Notes under the pieces: generated by a model
Told to the model about the DNA's origin: nothing
Seen by the model: the letters and a program-made list of their open reading frames with translations, nothing else
Database searches by the model: none
Part shown: piece by piece, positions 1 to 9,628 of the stretch
Position numbering within the stretch: position 1 is the first letter of the stretch
Layout: each line of letters starts with the position of its first letter
Made by a program: the position numbers and the translations under genes
Assembly: GCA_027563935.2 (NCBI GenBank)
Contig: CM050449.1
Location: 88,698,371-88,762,370, forward strand
Reading direction: 5' to 3'
DNA: 64,000 nt
DNA from: Costus lasius
Taxonomy: Eukaryota > Streptophyta > Magnoliopsida > Zingiberales > Costaceae

Positions 1-1
1 G

Positions 2-727
2 AGTCAGTGTCCACAAACACAGACTGAGAAAGATGAAATGGACAATACGCCTTATGCTTCGGCTATTGGGTCCATTATGTATGCGATGTTGTGTACTCGC
101 CCAGACGTCGCTTACGGATTAAGCATGACCAGTCGGTTCCAAAGTAATCCAGGTATGGCGCACTGGATTGCGGTCAAGAACATTTTAAAATATCTGCGGA
201 GGACCAAAGATATGTTCTTGATATATGGTGGTCAGGAAGAACTCAGTATTGAAGGATATACTGACGCTTCGTTCCAGTCGGACCAGGATGATTTCCGATC
301 GCAATCAGGCTATGTTTTTAGCTTGAATGGTGGAGCAGTGGTGTGGAAAAGTTTCAAACAGTCAACTGTTGCTGATTCCACAACAGAAGCCGAGTATGTT
401 GCAGCCTCGGAAGCATCCAAGGAGGTAGTGTGGATTCGTAAGTTCGTGAGAGAACTTGGTGTTGTTCCTTCGAGTGCAGATCCTTTGGTTATCTTCTGTG
501 ATAACACTGGAGCCATCGCACAAGCAAAGGAACCACGGTCGCACCAGAAGTCCAAGCACATACAGAGACGGTTTCACTTGATCCGAGAGATCATTGATCG
601 AGGCGAGATCAAAATCTGCAAGGTTCATACAGACGACAATCTGGCTGACCCGCTTACCAAGCCTCTGGCGCAGCAGAAGCATGAGAAGCACTGTAATAAT
701 ATGGGTTTGAGATTTCTCAACCATTAG
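2..727 (+). CDS. Ty1/copia polyprotein, C-terminal RT and RNase H (5' truncated by window)
   Basis: The frame is open from base 2 to the TAG at 725-727. It carries the end of a copia reverse transcriptase (PYASAIGSIMYAMLCTRPD) followed by the RNase H domain, which degrades the RNA strand of the cDNA hybrid. The RNase H acidic residues are visible in YTDASFQSD, STTEAEY and FCDNTGAIAQAK, and the usual terminal HTDDNLADPLTKPL motif follows. No stop or frameshift is seen in this part, so the element may be fairly young. The stop lies 20 bp before the LTR, with a purine-rich primer site between, as expected in copia. The superfamily is certain; the lineage is not assigned. Confidence 0.93.
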   Translation, partial: SQCPQTQTEKDEMDNTPYASAIGSIMYAMLCTRPDVAYGLSMTSRFQSNPGMAHWIAVKNILKYLRRTKDMFLIYGGQEELSIEGYTDASFQSDQDDFRSQSGYVFSLNGGAVVWKSFKQSTVADSTTEAEYVAASEASKEVVWIRKFVRELGVVPSSADPLVIFCDNTGAIAQAKEPRSHQKSKHIQRRFHLIREIIDRGEIKICKVHTDDNLADPLTKPLAQQKHEKHCNNMGLRFLNH

Positions 728-737
728 ATTAAGTGCA

Positions 738-747
738 AGTGGGAGAT
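738..747 (+). other. Polypurine tract of copia element
   Basis: A purine-rich stretch (AGTGGGAGAT) directly precedes the TGTTGGGG start of the LTR. This is where plus-strand priming of copia elements takes place. Confidence 0.75.
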
Positions 748-2514
748 TGTTGGGGTATGCCCTTAAGGCTAATGTTTGAGGCCTTTGGGATTGTATCAGT
801 ATCATGTAATAAACTCTTGTTTTTATAAAGGCATGGTTGTTATTCAGTTTGTTACCTTGTCTGCTGTAATAAGTGTACTACTGAATAATGTCTCAAAGCT
901 GTTCAGCTAGGCTGACAGTTAAGTCCTTAGTCGAGATATCTTGGTGAACATGAGACAGCCTTGATATGATTGAGACTAACATTTGTTCTAATCTTATAGG
1001 ATGCTTCGAGCATGGAATAAGATGTAGACTCATGGGTACATTGGATGTACTGGACAGACCCTACTAGGATATTCAATTGCTTGTCACAATGTGAATAATC
1101 CTTGTATGCTACAAGTGGCACATGTCCTTTGACTTGAGATCACTTGTGTTTCTAAATGATGATTGTCATTGTTTTGAGGTAGTTCAATATCATTTGAAAG
1201 ATAATGGTTATAAACTATCTTGGATAATGATCATGAGTCAGGTTAGGACACTAATGATAGACATAGGATTGCCGTCTCCTTGTTCAAGGAGTGTGATGTT
1301 CTAAAAGGGCCCCCTTGGATGAGATGATTGAGAAAGTGTATGGCCATACCCAGATGACTATGCTCATCTGATCTAATCATGCTCATCGTATTGGAGTTAC
1401 AAGCTTGACATGCTTGTCCAATAAGAACATCCAGTGGCAAAGGATACATGTATGCCTTGTGAAGTGGATTCACACTTGTGCTGTGGTTTGGGTGTAGTCT
1501 TGGAAGACTCTTTCCTTTATATCGGGAGACAGTGATGTGTTGCTAGATACCCCTCACTGATTGTGATAACGTGAGTTATCGTTACCGACATTTAAAGGAA
1601 ACCCTTAGGGTCGCACAATTTGGTGATATGGCTTACTTGAGTCAGATCGTGTGGACTGGATTGTTTTGATTCAGTTTAAAGGAGTTTAAACTCTGATTGT
1701 AAGTGAGATCCAGTCTGATCATGTTTGATTGATTAGGGCTTGAGATCGGTAAGCTTCGATCGAGAGTGTGGATGCTAGATCGATGAGATCAAGGGCATCA
1801 AAAGATGAACGGTCAGATTTTGAACCTTAGGGTTTATTTTGGTCTGGACCAATTCTTGGGCTGATTTGGTTTGGTCATTGGACCAATTGCATTGAACCGG
1901 CTCATATGTGAGCGCTTGGTTCATTTGAGAGAAGAGATATGCGTTTGGTTCACTTCATGTGAACGCATAACGCATGTATTCAAGACTTGCCAATTTTGGC
2001 ATTTCGGTTTTGCAAAGTGATGAATGTCTCCACATTCGATCACAAGGCTTCTCTAACGCTCATCTCCCCTTTGGCTCTCGACGACACACACATTCTTGGG
2101 TGGTGTAAGTTGACGAGAAGAAGGATCGGCCAAGAGAGATTTTTCATCATCTCCTTCCATTCGACAAGCAAGCTTGGGTGCCTTGCTAGCACAAGGGACG
2201 CCAAGGAAGTAAGCAATCTTCATCTTGTGTGTGAACTTTTGGAGGAGATCTAAGTTGCTCTCTTCTTCCAAGCCGACATTCAACCCTATGGCATTGGTAT
2301 GATCTCCTTCTTGATCTAATTAATCCATCAAAGTTGATCATATGAGCATATAAGCGATTATGTTGTTGAAACCCTAGCAAACATGCATGCGCCCCCTTTA
2401 TTTAGGGTTTCGGCCCCCCTCTTGAAAGGGGTTTTATCCGCTTGCGCTCCCCCTTGAAGGGGACTCTTCACTTTATTATTCTCTCGATAACTATTCTCCA
2501 CTTTAATATTCAAC
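748..2514 (+). repeat. 3' LTR of the copia element (right end uncertain)
   Basis: The LTR begins TGTTGGGGTATG right after the polypurine tract. The right edge is a guess at ATTCAACA near 2514, because the 5' LTR lies outside the window and no TSD can be compared. Small frames inside it are not genes. A low-complexity patch with C- and G-runs lies at 2390-2465. Positions 2515-2591 hold only short flanking DNA. Confidence 0.55.
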
Positions 2515-2850
2515 ACCATGCTTATCAATATTATAAAAGATTTGATATGACATTTATTGGCAGTTACTCTCATCATAATTCATTAGAGCGCTGATGCCTT
2601 GCATTTTAGTAGTAATTTTCATGGACATTTCATGCTAATTCTAGGCTTATTTTGATACTTTCATGTCCTTTTTAGGCTAAATTACTTGATATCTTCAGAA
2701 TTTTCACTTTTTGGCACTTTTATGGAATTTCAGGTAAAAACGCCCTTTTTCGACATATTTTGAAGATTCTAAGGCCATGAGAAGATTTCTTGTATGAAGA
2801 CAAGGTCACACATCAAATTTAGGCTTAAATGGAGTTAGCCTGAAAAATAC

Positions 2851-3085
2851 GGCCAGGTGAACCCCATGGGGTTCACCAGATCCTTCGCCAGGCTACAAGA
2901 ACTTCATAGTGAGAATCATGGCCAGGTGAACCCCACCGGGTTCACCGGATTTCCTGAAGGCTGAAACCAGTCCAGAGAGAAGCACGGCCGGGTGAACCCC
3001 ACGGGGTGCACCGTGCTTCTATTCGCCCAAACTCACAGAAGGAATCACGGGCAGGTGAACCCGGCAAGGTTCACCCGTGATTCTA
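2851..3085. repeat. Array of four GGTGAACCCC palindromes in U3
   Basis: Four units spaced about 66 bp apart (near 2855, 2924, 2990 and 3053). Each is centred on GGTGAACCCC followed by its reverse complement GGGGTTCACC; the first unit is a perfect 22-bp palindrome. They lie upstream of both TATA boxes, so probably in U3. Similar units recur in the other family IV LTR and, six times, inside element IV at 41694-42065. Confidence 0.85.
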
Positions 3086-3377
3086 ACCCAGGCTCACGCG
3101 CGTCTCCGAGTCTTACTCGGTTTTTCCTTGATTTCTCACTCGTTTGGAATCCAAATTTAGCAAGTGAGGATTCTATGGAAAGCTGATTCGAAGGAGAGGG
3201 CAAGGAATATAAACGCCCTAATTCCCGTCCATATTTGGGGAGAAATCGAGAAAAAGGCGAGTTAGGGCGAGTTGACCAACACCCATTCAGTATTTTGGCG
3301 ATTTTGAACCCGATTCAAGTCCAAATTTCGCAAGTGAGGACTTTTTGGAAAGCTTACTTCGAGGCAAAGAGAAATAA

Positions 3378-3385
3378 TATAAAAG
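3378..3385 (+). promoter_or_regulatory. Probable TATA box of the family IV LTR
   Basis: TATAAAAG lies between the upstream palindrome array and the downstream leader hairpins. A second candidate, ATATAAACG, is near 3207. If either is used, the hairpins at 3829-3976 are inside the transcript. Confidence 0.5.
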
Positions 3386-3828
3386 CCCTAAATTTTGTGA
3401 CCTAGATATGGAGCATTCACATAAGGAAGCGGCGTGGGCGGAAGAACACGGTGATAGAGGCGATTTTTTGAGATTTTCGGAGATTGAGACACATGATCAT
3501 CATGATTTCTTCAGGATTCCTTCGGTTCATCGTCTCCTTCCCCTTAGCTTCATTTTCTTATACTTTTTATTTCATTAAAAGAGAGATTTTGAGCGTTTCA
3601 ATGACGATTGTAGCGTAAACCCTATTTCGGGGCTTGGTGGAAACCCTTTGATGATTTTAATTGCAAACTTTGTATCTATTTATGTTATTTGGTATGAATT
3701 GTGAGCATATTTTACTTTGACGTATTTATTTCATGATTTTACCTTGGCCGAGTATTTTCACGCGTTAGCCATTACGATTCATATCGAGAGAAGGATCGTA
3801 AGGGTCGAACCTCTGAGTAAAACTTGCG

Positions 3829-3976
3829 AGACCTCGACACGAGAGTGCTTGGTCTTCGCTCGAGGATTTCATAGTCTGCCATAGAACTCATTGGGTTCAT
3901 CTTAGAACGATCCACCGCGAGAGTAGGAGGTCGGTCTAAAACGAACACTGGGGTGTATCACTCGAGAGAGGACACC
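3829..3976 (+). other. Three GNRA-capped hairpins in the family IV LTR leader
   Basis: Hairpin 1: AGACC (3829-3833) with GGTCT (3851-3855), inner CAC/GTG, loop GAGA (3841-3844). Hairpin 2: TTAGA (3902-3906) with TCTAA (3935-3939), loop GAGA (3919-3922). Hairpin 3: GGTGT (3952-3956) with ACACC (3972-3976), inner CTC/GAG, loop GAGA (3964-3967). In the copy at 37.4-37.5 kb the first loop is GTGA, still a GNRA loop. Confidence 0.7.
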
Positions 3977-4379
3977 TTGTACCCTAGGGTTAGACTCCTT
4001 GTGCAAAACCAATAAACCAAATAACTAATATCTTTCTTGTGCGATTAAGATTATCATCGTGGTGGAAGCCGTAGCCCTGAATTCTCTCTTATATCTTTTC
4101 TCTACCGAAGTAGTTGCACTTGTTTGTTTTCAATTTCCGTCTTCAAAAACCCACGTTTCGATTCGCCTAGCTATTAGGACTCGGACTTTCTAGTACTCAA
4201 CCTTGTTCCCTGTAGGATTCGATATCTTTTATATTACTTCGACATAACCGTGCACTTGCGGTCGTGTGAAGCGCTTCTCTCATAATCAAAATCCAAGAGT
4301 TCACAATATAATGATGTCTTTTGTGGTGATAATTAATATTCTTCCACCTCCTAGTATCTAAACTCTAGTTCTACTCATC

Positions 4380-4746
4380 ATGTCACTCCTAATTATAAAG
4401 CACTACCTAACGTCATGTTGTATCATGGTTTTTGCCACTGTCAATATTGGCAATGTTACAAGTTGGTAAATTACTAATCTTGGAAACACATTTACCTTCA
4501 CCTTCTTGTCATTCCCATGAAAATGTTATCATGTTTCCACTATTACCAAAAATCTTCTTATGTTCATCAATTTTCTATTGATAATAATGTTTACATAGAA
4601 TTTCTTCAACATGAATGTTTTATGAAGGATCAAGCCTTAGAAACTACTCTTCTCAAAGGAAGAATCAAATATAATTTGTATCACATTCAACCACCATCTC
4701 CCACTATTCATCTTGGAGAGCGCAAAAGTACATCATCATGGCATGC
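4380..4746 (+). pseudogene. Copia protease end and GAG-pre-integrase domain (fragment 1)
   Basis: In shifting frames the translation shows THHVTPNYKA (just after the copia protease active site), then the clear stretch SSYVHQFSIDNNVYIEF followed by a KDQ...TLL.GR motif of the GAG-pre-integrase domain. It breaks off at the SWHA codons where element I has inserted. There is no intact start and it cannot make protein. Confidence 0.75.
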
Positions 4747-5002
4747 TGATGACACCAAAATTCATAGTATATTTTGTGTCATTTGATGTGTCTTTTTGTG
4801 TCATATTTATGTTCTTTTGCTTGTTTTTAAGTCTTATTTGTCAACTATTGCAGAATTTACACTATTTCTTGTTTTTGATCATTTTCAAGTTAAAAGTGCC
4901 ATATTTTGATGGATTTTGAAAGATTTGAACACAGCAACGGATTCCAGACGTCAAAACAAAGCTAACCCTCAAATTTCAAGTCAAAAGGATGCTCCTAACA
5001 AA

Positions 5003-5402
5003 AATACGGCACTGCCGTGTAAATATACACGGTACCGTATTTCACCGCTTTCAACTAGACGAAAATACAGTGCTGCCGTATTTTGCCCCAAAACTTTCAC
5101 GGTACCGTATTTTGTGCTGAATTCATCTAGAAGACCTAAGCAAGAATACGGCACTGCCGTGTAGAAGCGCACGGTACCGTAATTTTTGGCGATCCAGAAC
5201 AGAAAGTTTCAGCAGAAATACGGCACTACCGTATTTCAATCCAATTTTATCACGGTACCCGTATTTTCCATCGATTTTGACCAGAGAGATTTTTGCACAA
5301 ATACGGCATGGCCGTGGGAAAATACACGATGCTGTGTTTTCTGCCCGGATTTCACAGAAAGAAATACGGCACTGCCGTAATCTGAATACGGTACTGTATT
5401 TT
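5003..5402. repeat. Six AATACGGCACTGCCGTATT-type palindromes
   Basis: Six units about 75 bp apart, starting near 5004, 5060, 5143, 5217, 5298 and 5362. Each pairs a left half built on AATACGGCA with a right half built on GGTACCGTATT; inner ACGGCA/TGCCGT palindromes nest inside. This is analogous in position to the GGTGAACCCC array of family IV and the TTACGGCC arrays of families II and V, but differs in sequence. Confidence 0.85.
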
Positions 5403-6184
5403 TAACCCAGATTCGCGACTCTTTCAGGCCGATTTTGCGTGGGCCATAACTTTTGATCCATATGTCAAAATTGAGATCCGAAAGAAGTGACGGACTCGTC
5501 TTTAAGAGGAGAAGATGCACGAAGTGAAAGAACAAATTTTTATCGCCAATTGAGAGAGAAATCATTAGAGAGGTGGTTAGGGTTTGTCCTCCAGCCGAGA
5601 GGCGTAGAGGACATCTCAGACCATGATTTTTACACCGAAGCTTCGTATGGAGTAGGAGAGCACGCCCAGAAGTTTCAGAGCATTTGGAGTCTGATCGAGG
5701 GAGAAATCATCAAAATAGTGGTGATAGCACTGTTCACAAAGCAAAATTACGGGTTGTATTTCAATTACAACCCTGTTTTGTAACTTTTCTTCCCCTTTTT
5801 CGCTTTCTAATCCTCTGAAATTATGGTTTGTTGTAATCCTTTCACCATGGAAGCTTAGATCTTCTTTTGGGACATGGGGTGTAATCCCCTTAGTTTGTTA
5901 ATGACTAGAAAACATTGATTTTTGTCAAGTTTAATTTTAATATGATGATTTTACTTTTGTGATTAATTGTTCTTTAATCCTCTTTAGTTTTATAAATATC
6001 AGCATGTTTTAGAGTTTTGCGAAATAGACCGAGAGGTTGATCGTTTGAAATTCGGAACCCTAGGAATCGTTGAGTTTGGAACTATTGTGAGAGATTATGT
6101 AGTTTTTCGAATTCTGATCTTTAGTGATTTTATTGCCATGTTGAGTTTCTGATACTTTGGATTGAGTTATTGTGTTAGACTTGA

Positions 6185-6431
6185 TTTGATCTTGCACGAG
6201 AGTGAGGATCGAGTGGTCAGAAAACCATAAGTAAAACCTGTGTTGAGTCTCAGGATGCACGAGAGTGATCCTTGAGATTCCAATGAGATGATTGACTTAG
6301 AATTCGGATGCACGAGAGTGATCCTTGAGTTCTTTGTTCAATGATTCACTTATCTTTAGCATTTAGAATAGATCTTGCACGAGAGTGAGGATCGGTTATC
6401 TGCATGATTGTCTACACGAGAGTGAGACAAT
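6185..6431 (+). other. Five hairpins each capped by CAC-GAGA-GTG (element I leader)
   Basis: The ten bases CACGAGAGTG recur at 6195, 6258, 6311, 6378 and 6415. Each copy sits in its own inverted repeat: GATC/GATC (6188-6191, 6207-6210); TCTCAGGAT with ATCCTTGAGA (one bulge); GAATTCGGAT with ATCCTTGAGTTC (two-base bulge); GATC/GATC (6371-6374, 6390-6393); ATTGTCT/AGACAAT (6407-6413, 6425-6431, seven pairs). CAC/GTG closes a GAGA loop, which fits the GNRA tetraloop rule. All five recur in the 3' LTR (11568-11815). Confidence 0.75.
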
Positions 6432-6702
6432 ACCTTTATGAAGTGAATTAGGTCTTTATCATAATAGAATTAAACTGACAACCTTTATTTCCTTCTAGTC
6501 ATTAGAATTAAGGTGGATGAAACCCTAGTCCCAGTTTCTCTCTGATTATCTTTTTCGTGTGTTCTCCATCATTGCTTTTCATCATATTCGGTTTGCTTAG
6601 CTAGTGAGAAAACATCTATTTGGTACTTAACACGTAGGTCTTTGTGGTTCGATATTTTTATTACTTCGAAGTATCCGTGCACTTGCGGACATAACAAGTT
6701 TT

Positions 6703-6720
6703 TGGCGCCGTTGCCGGGGA
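6703..6720 (+). other. Primer binding site, tRNA-Asp type (element I)
   Basis: TGGCGCCGTTGCCGGGGA begins 6 bp after the 5' LTR and matches the 3' end expected for plant tRNA-Asp, the primer known for Athila-like elements. The same 18-mer follows the LTRs of elements III and II; element V has two mismatches. Confidence 0.9.
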
Positions 6721-6790
6721 CCTTAGTTTTGTTAATATCAAAATAGTTGTTAGTATTGCTAGACTAAGTTTTTTTGTTTTAGATTTAACT

Positions 6791-6842
6791 TTGTTTTTTG
6801 TTTTTGCAGGTTTTGGATTTTCACAGTTGTGACAGAACTGTG
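6791..6842 (+). other. Possible splice acceptor and hairpin in the element I leader
   Basis: A T-rich tract ends in TTTTTGCAG (CAG 6807-6809), like a plant intron 3' end. It is followed by a perfect hairpin, CACAGTT (6822-6828) with AACTGTG (6836-6842). Element II keeps both at 58895-58939, with CATAGTT giving a U-G pair instead of C-G. No donor site was pinned down. Confidence 0.4.
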
Positions 6843-6964
6843 AATTCTTAAATTTGTGAATTGCTTGTGTTTTATTCTTTTTAAATTTTTTATATATTCT
6901 GAAAAAAAAAAGATCTTATTGATTGGTGTTGGATAATCTTTCTGTTATTGATAGATTTGAAAAT

Positions 6965-8341
6965 ATGTCTTTTTATCATAACTCCTGGACAACTGAAAGA
7001 GGTAAGGTGTACATGCCACAAAATGATTCATGATGCACTCTTGCAGATATATCGAAATTACACTCCTATTTTGTTACATGTAATATTTGTAAATCATCTG
7101 ATCATTACACTTCTGATTGCAAATTTTTAATTCCTCCAAATTCTAATTCTTCATGGTATCAAGATGATCATTATGAATCTAGTTGGGAAAATCAAACTCC
7201 TTTTTATGGTGATTGCTCAAACAATAATTATGAACCATGCTTTGAGAAAACTGAAAAATCTAGTTTAGAGGGCATGTTTGAGAAATTCATGAGTTTACAA
7301 TTGAAACAAAATGATGAAATGAATGAGAATATGAAACAAATCAGTTCTAGGCTTGATGATTTATGTGCTGATACTGAAATGTTAGAAAACCGGATAGCAC
7401 AACAAAATTGCTTGTTTGAATTTGATTTGGAAACTGAGGAAGTTGATTTAGAAAATTCCCCCTTTGATTATGATTGTTTTGAGATTGAGCCTTATGTTAA
7501 CATTCATGAATCTCACTCTGATTTTGATGATTGTAAAATTGATTCCTTTGATAGTTTAGTTGAGGAAAAGTTTGAAGAAATTGAAATTGAAAAACCTTAT
7601 TTTGATGATAATTCTGATTTTGATGTAAATTTATATATGGTTAAATCTGATGAGCATGATGAAGGTTCGAAAATTATAGACATTAATGAACCCCACTGTG
7701 ATTTTGGTGATATTTTTGAAATTAATGATAAATCTCTTGTGGTAAACCCTGATTCTATTAATTCTTTTTCATATGATTCTGATTTTGACTCTTCTGATGA
7801 TGAATTATTTGTGGGGAAGCATGAGGAAATTGATTGTGAAGAGTCTCATCCTGATTTTGATAATGATTTTGTTATTGATAAACTATTTGATTGTGAGCAT
7901 GAGGAACCTGAAGATGATTTGAAAATTACAAACACTAATGAATCTCACTCTGATCTTTTGCCCATATCTTTTGTTGAATATTTTGATGAATTTGAAAAAT
8001 TATGCTTTATTGAGGAATCTAATGAAAGACATAAACATTATTATGATGATCCAATGCTTGATTATTTTGATCAAAGTCCTACTTCTATTGCTATTGAAAA
8101 TATTAATCTGAAGAAAGGACTTATGATTTTGCTTTTTGATAAACATAGGAAGATCATAGAGATTACTTTGAGTGGATTTGAAAATCTTGATTTTAAATTA
8201 TGTATGTTTAAGAAAGCCACATCAATCATGAATTGTGTGAAATTTTGGATATTTGGATTAGTGGCTAATCTTTTGGGAAAAAGGAAATGCAGAAGATTGT
8301 ATGCTTTATACTTTGGAACTAATTCACCTGCTTCACCATGA
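6965..8341 (+). pseudogene. Acidic zinc-knuckle protein of element I (one internal stop)
   Basis: The frame starts MSFYHNSW, as in the intact homologue at 59038, and stops at 8339-8341. One in-frame TGA at 7031-7033 breaks it; the next internal ATG of the open part is at 7274. Residues 39-52 form a CX2CX4HX4C zinc knuckle, as in Gag nucleocapsid. Next comes a coiled-coil-like stretch with MLENRIAQQ, matching the MLENQIAQQ of Athila-like Gag in element III. A long Asp/Glu-rich region with repeated FD and DFD follows, then a basic tail with a hydrophobic segment (CVKFWIFGLVANLLG, about residues 423-437). I read it as a rebuilt Gag remnant; the role of the acidic region is unknown. Confidence 0.8.
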
Positions 8342-8353
8342 GATTTGAGTTTA

Positions 8354-8402
8354 GGTCAAGCCATGGGCCAAAATTTAGCGCTTCTTGGGAGGCAACCCAA
8401 GC
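8354..8402 (+). other. Post-stop double hairpin (element I)
   Basis: Hairpin 1 is GGTC (8354-8357) with GGCC (8366-8369), loop AAGCCATG, starting 12 nt after the stop codon. Hairpin 2 is CTTGGG (8384-8389) with CCCAAG (8396-8401), loop AGGCAA. The pair recurs at 60204, 52066, and on the minus strand at 42320 and 46089. Confidence 0.75.
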
Positions 8403-8662
8403 ACACTTTTACTTTGCTTAGTTTCTTTTATTTTAGTTTATTTTTAGAATTAATTTTCCTTTTCTTGTTGCATGAAAATAAAATTCTTTACGGTTGCACT
8501 GCTCTCCTTGGACACCTGCGGCTTCTTCTCTAGATTTGCAGCACCTCTAGCCACCACCACATCTGCCTTTGACATCACTGTCTCCAACCGTCGACACTGG
8601 ATCATACCACCAGCAGATTCTTATTTCTTTTGCTGCCTCTTATTCCATGATTTTATTTATTT

Positions 8663-8935
8663 TTGCAGCAGTTCTTTATTATTGACTCTGATTTTTTTTA
8701 TGCAGTACTATCTTTTGCACCGGCCGACGATCTCACCTCTATGACTGTATTCTCTAGTAGGCCACTAGAGATTACTCACTCTACTGTCGGCACCATCACT
8801 ATCATTGCTAGCAGCTTTTCAGCTAGCCTCTATTCTACCTCTGCTCGATTCTTTCTACCGGCATCTTCTTTTGGACCATCAATGATATATCTGATTCTTC
8901 TTTTAGAAAATTATTTTTATCATTATTATTTTTAG
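8663..8935 (+). CDS. Doubtful small ORF in the 3' region of element I
   Basis: A 90-codon frame. Its middle (PADDLTSMTV, LEITHSTVG, SFSASLYS) resembles part of the frame at 61085-61531 in element II, and both end in a hydrophobic stretch, so a small membrane-attached product is possible. Against this, the stretch also folds strongly: GCCGAC (from 8723) with GTCGGC (near 8785), and inside it TCTCTAGT with ACTAGAGA. RNA conservation could explain the similarity. Confidence 0.3.
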   Translation: MQQFFIIDSDFFYAVLSFAPADDLTSMTVFSSRPLEITHSTVGTITIIASSFSASLYSTSARFFLPASSFGPSMIYLILLLENYFYHYYF

Positions 8936-8950
8936 AGACTATTTTTAGAC

Positions 8951-9184
8951 TGAGCCTTATGTACCTTAAATTGTGCAGGTAAAATTTTCAAAAGGCACAC
9001 CTTTGGACCTTACGGCATTTGCCCCGACACTAATTTTGATATGAGCCTTATGTATTTTTGGTCAGAACTTGCTATATAGTTTTGTGAGTATTGTTTACAC
9101 TCTCTTGTATTCATGATTATTTCATATGGTTGCATCTTTGATTTGTTATCACTTTACACCCTTTGCATTATTTGAGCCTTATGT
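8951..9184 (+). repeat. TGAGCCTTATGT repeats in the 3' non-coding region of element I
   Basis: The 12-mer occurs at 8951, 9042 and 9173, and again at 10178-10189, almost touching the 3' LTR where the polypurine tract should be. Element II has it at 61529, 61540 and 62698. The rest of 8936-9620 is AT-rich non-coding DNA. Confidence 0.7.
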
Positions 9185-9628
9185 GATTATATGGACCAAT
9201 CATGTTACACTTTTGACTATGATTATATGAGTTTTCATGCTTCACACCTTTTGCATTGAATTAGAAATTTTTTATGGACATGATAAGATTGATAAGTTGA
9301 TGATATGTTTTTCTTAGATGGGTAGATTTTTCTACATTGATTATGAAAGTTCATGCTAATGCTTGTGAATGAAGATATACCTATTATGTTGAATTTATTT
9401 CTTCAATATATATCTACTTGTTGAAATTATCCATTGATTGATGCATATGTTTTGGGTAGGTATGTTGTTTGATGAATGCAATCTAAGAGTGAAGCATCTT
9501 TCTTGAATAAAATGAGCATACGAGTGTAATTTTTGAATTGATGTCAATTGATTAGCCTAGTTAATGTATGATTTATCTTACTATTTGTTGGGAAGAGGGA
9601 ATCCAGGATCCACAAAAATAGTGAAAGA

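Larger units (their letters stand above)
2592..4269 (+). repeat. Solo LTR of family IV (Athila-like gypsy), TSD agcgc
   Basis: It starts TGATGCCTTGC and ends near GCACTTGCGGTCGTGTGA, and is flanked by agcgc at 2587-2591 and 4270-4274. The same sequence in reverse forms the LTR of element IV at 37080-38569. Solo LTRs arise by recombination between the two LTRs of a full element. The last bases are GA rather than CA, so the end is slightly decayed. Contents in order: palindrome array, TATA boxes, tetraloop hairpins, then the U5 signature (TATTACTTCGA, GTGCACTTGCGG) found in all five gypsy families here. Confidence 0.87.
4747..6696 (+). repeat. 5' LTR of element I
   Basis: 1950 bp, starts TGATGACACC and ends GGACATAACA. 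In order it holds a palindrome array (5003-5402), a leader with five tetraloop hairpins (6185-6431) and the U5 signature before the end. No obvious TATA box. Small frames inside it have no support as genes. Confidence 0.93.

Noticed and set aside
6703..6720. tRNA gene at the TGGCGCC sites
   Set aside because: Only the 18-20 bases complementary to a tRNA 3' end are present; they are primer binding sites.
8345..8533. Stop-codon readthrough extension of the element I ORF into LALLGRQPKH
   Set aside because: The frame does continue after the single TGA in element I, but in element II the same block is out of frame, so a conserved protein extension is not supported; the DNA-level hairpins explain the similarity better.
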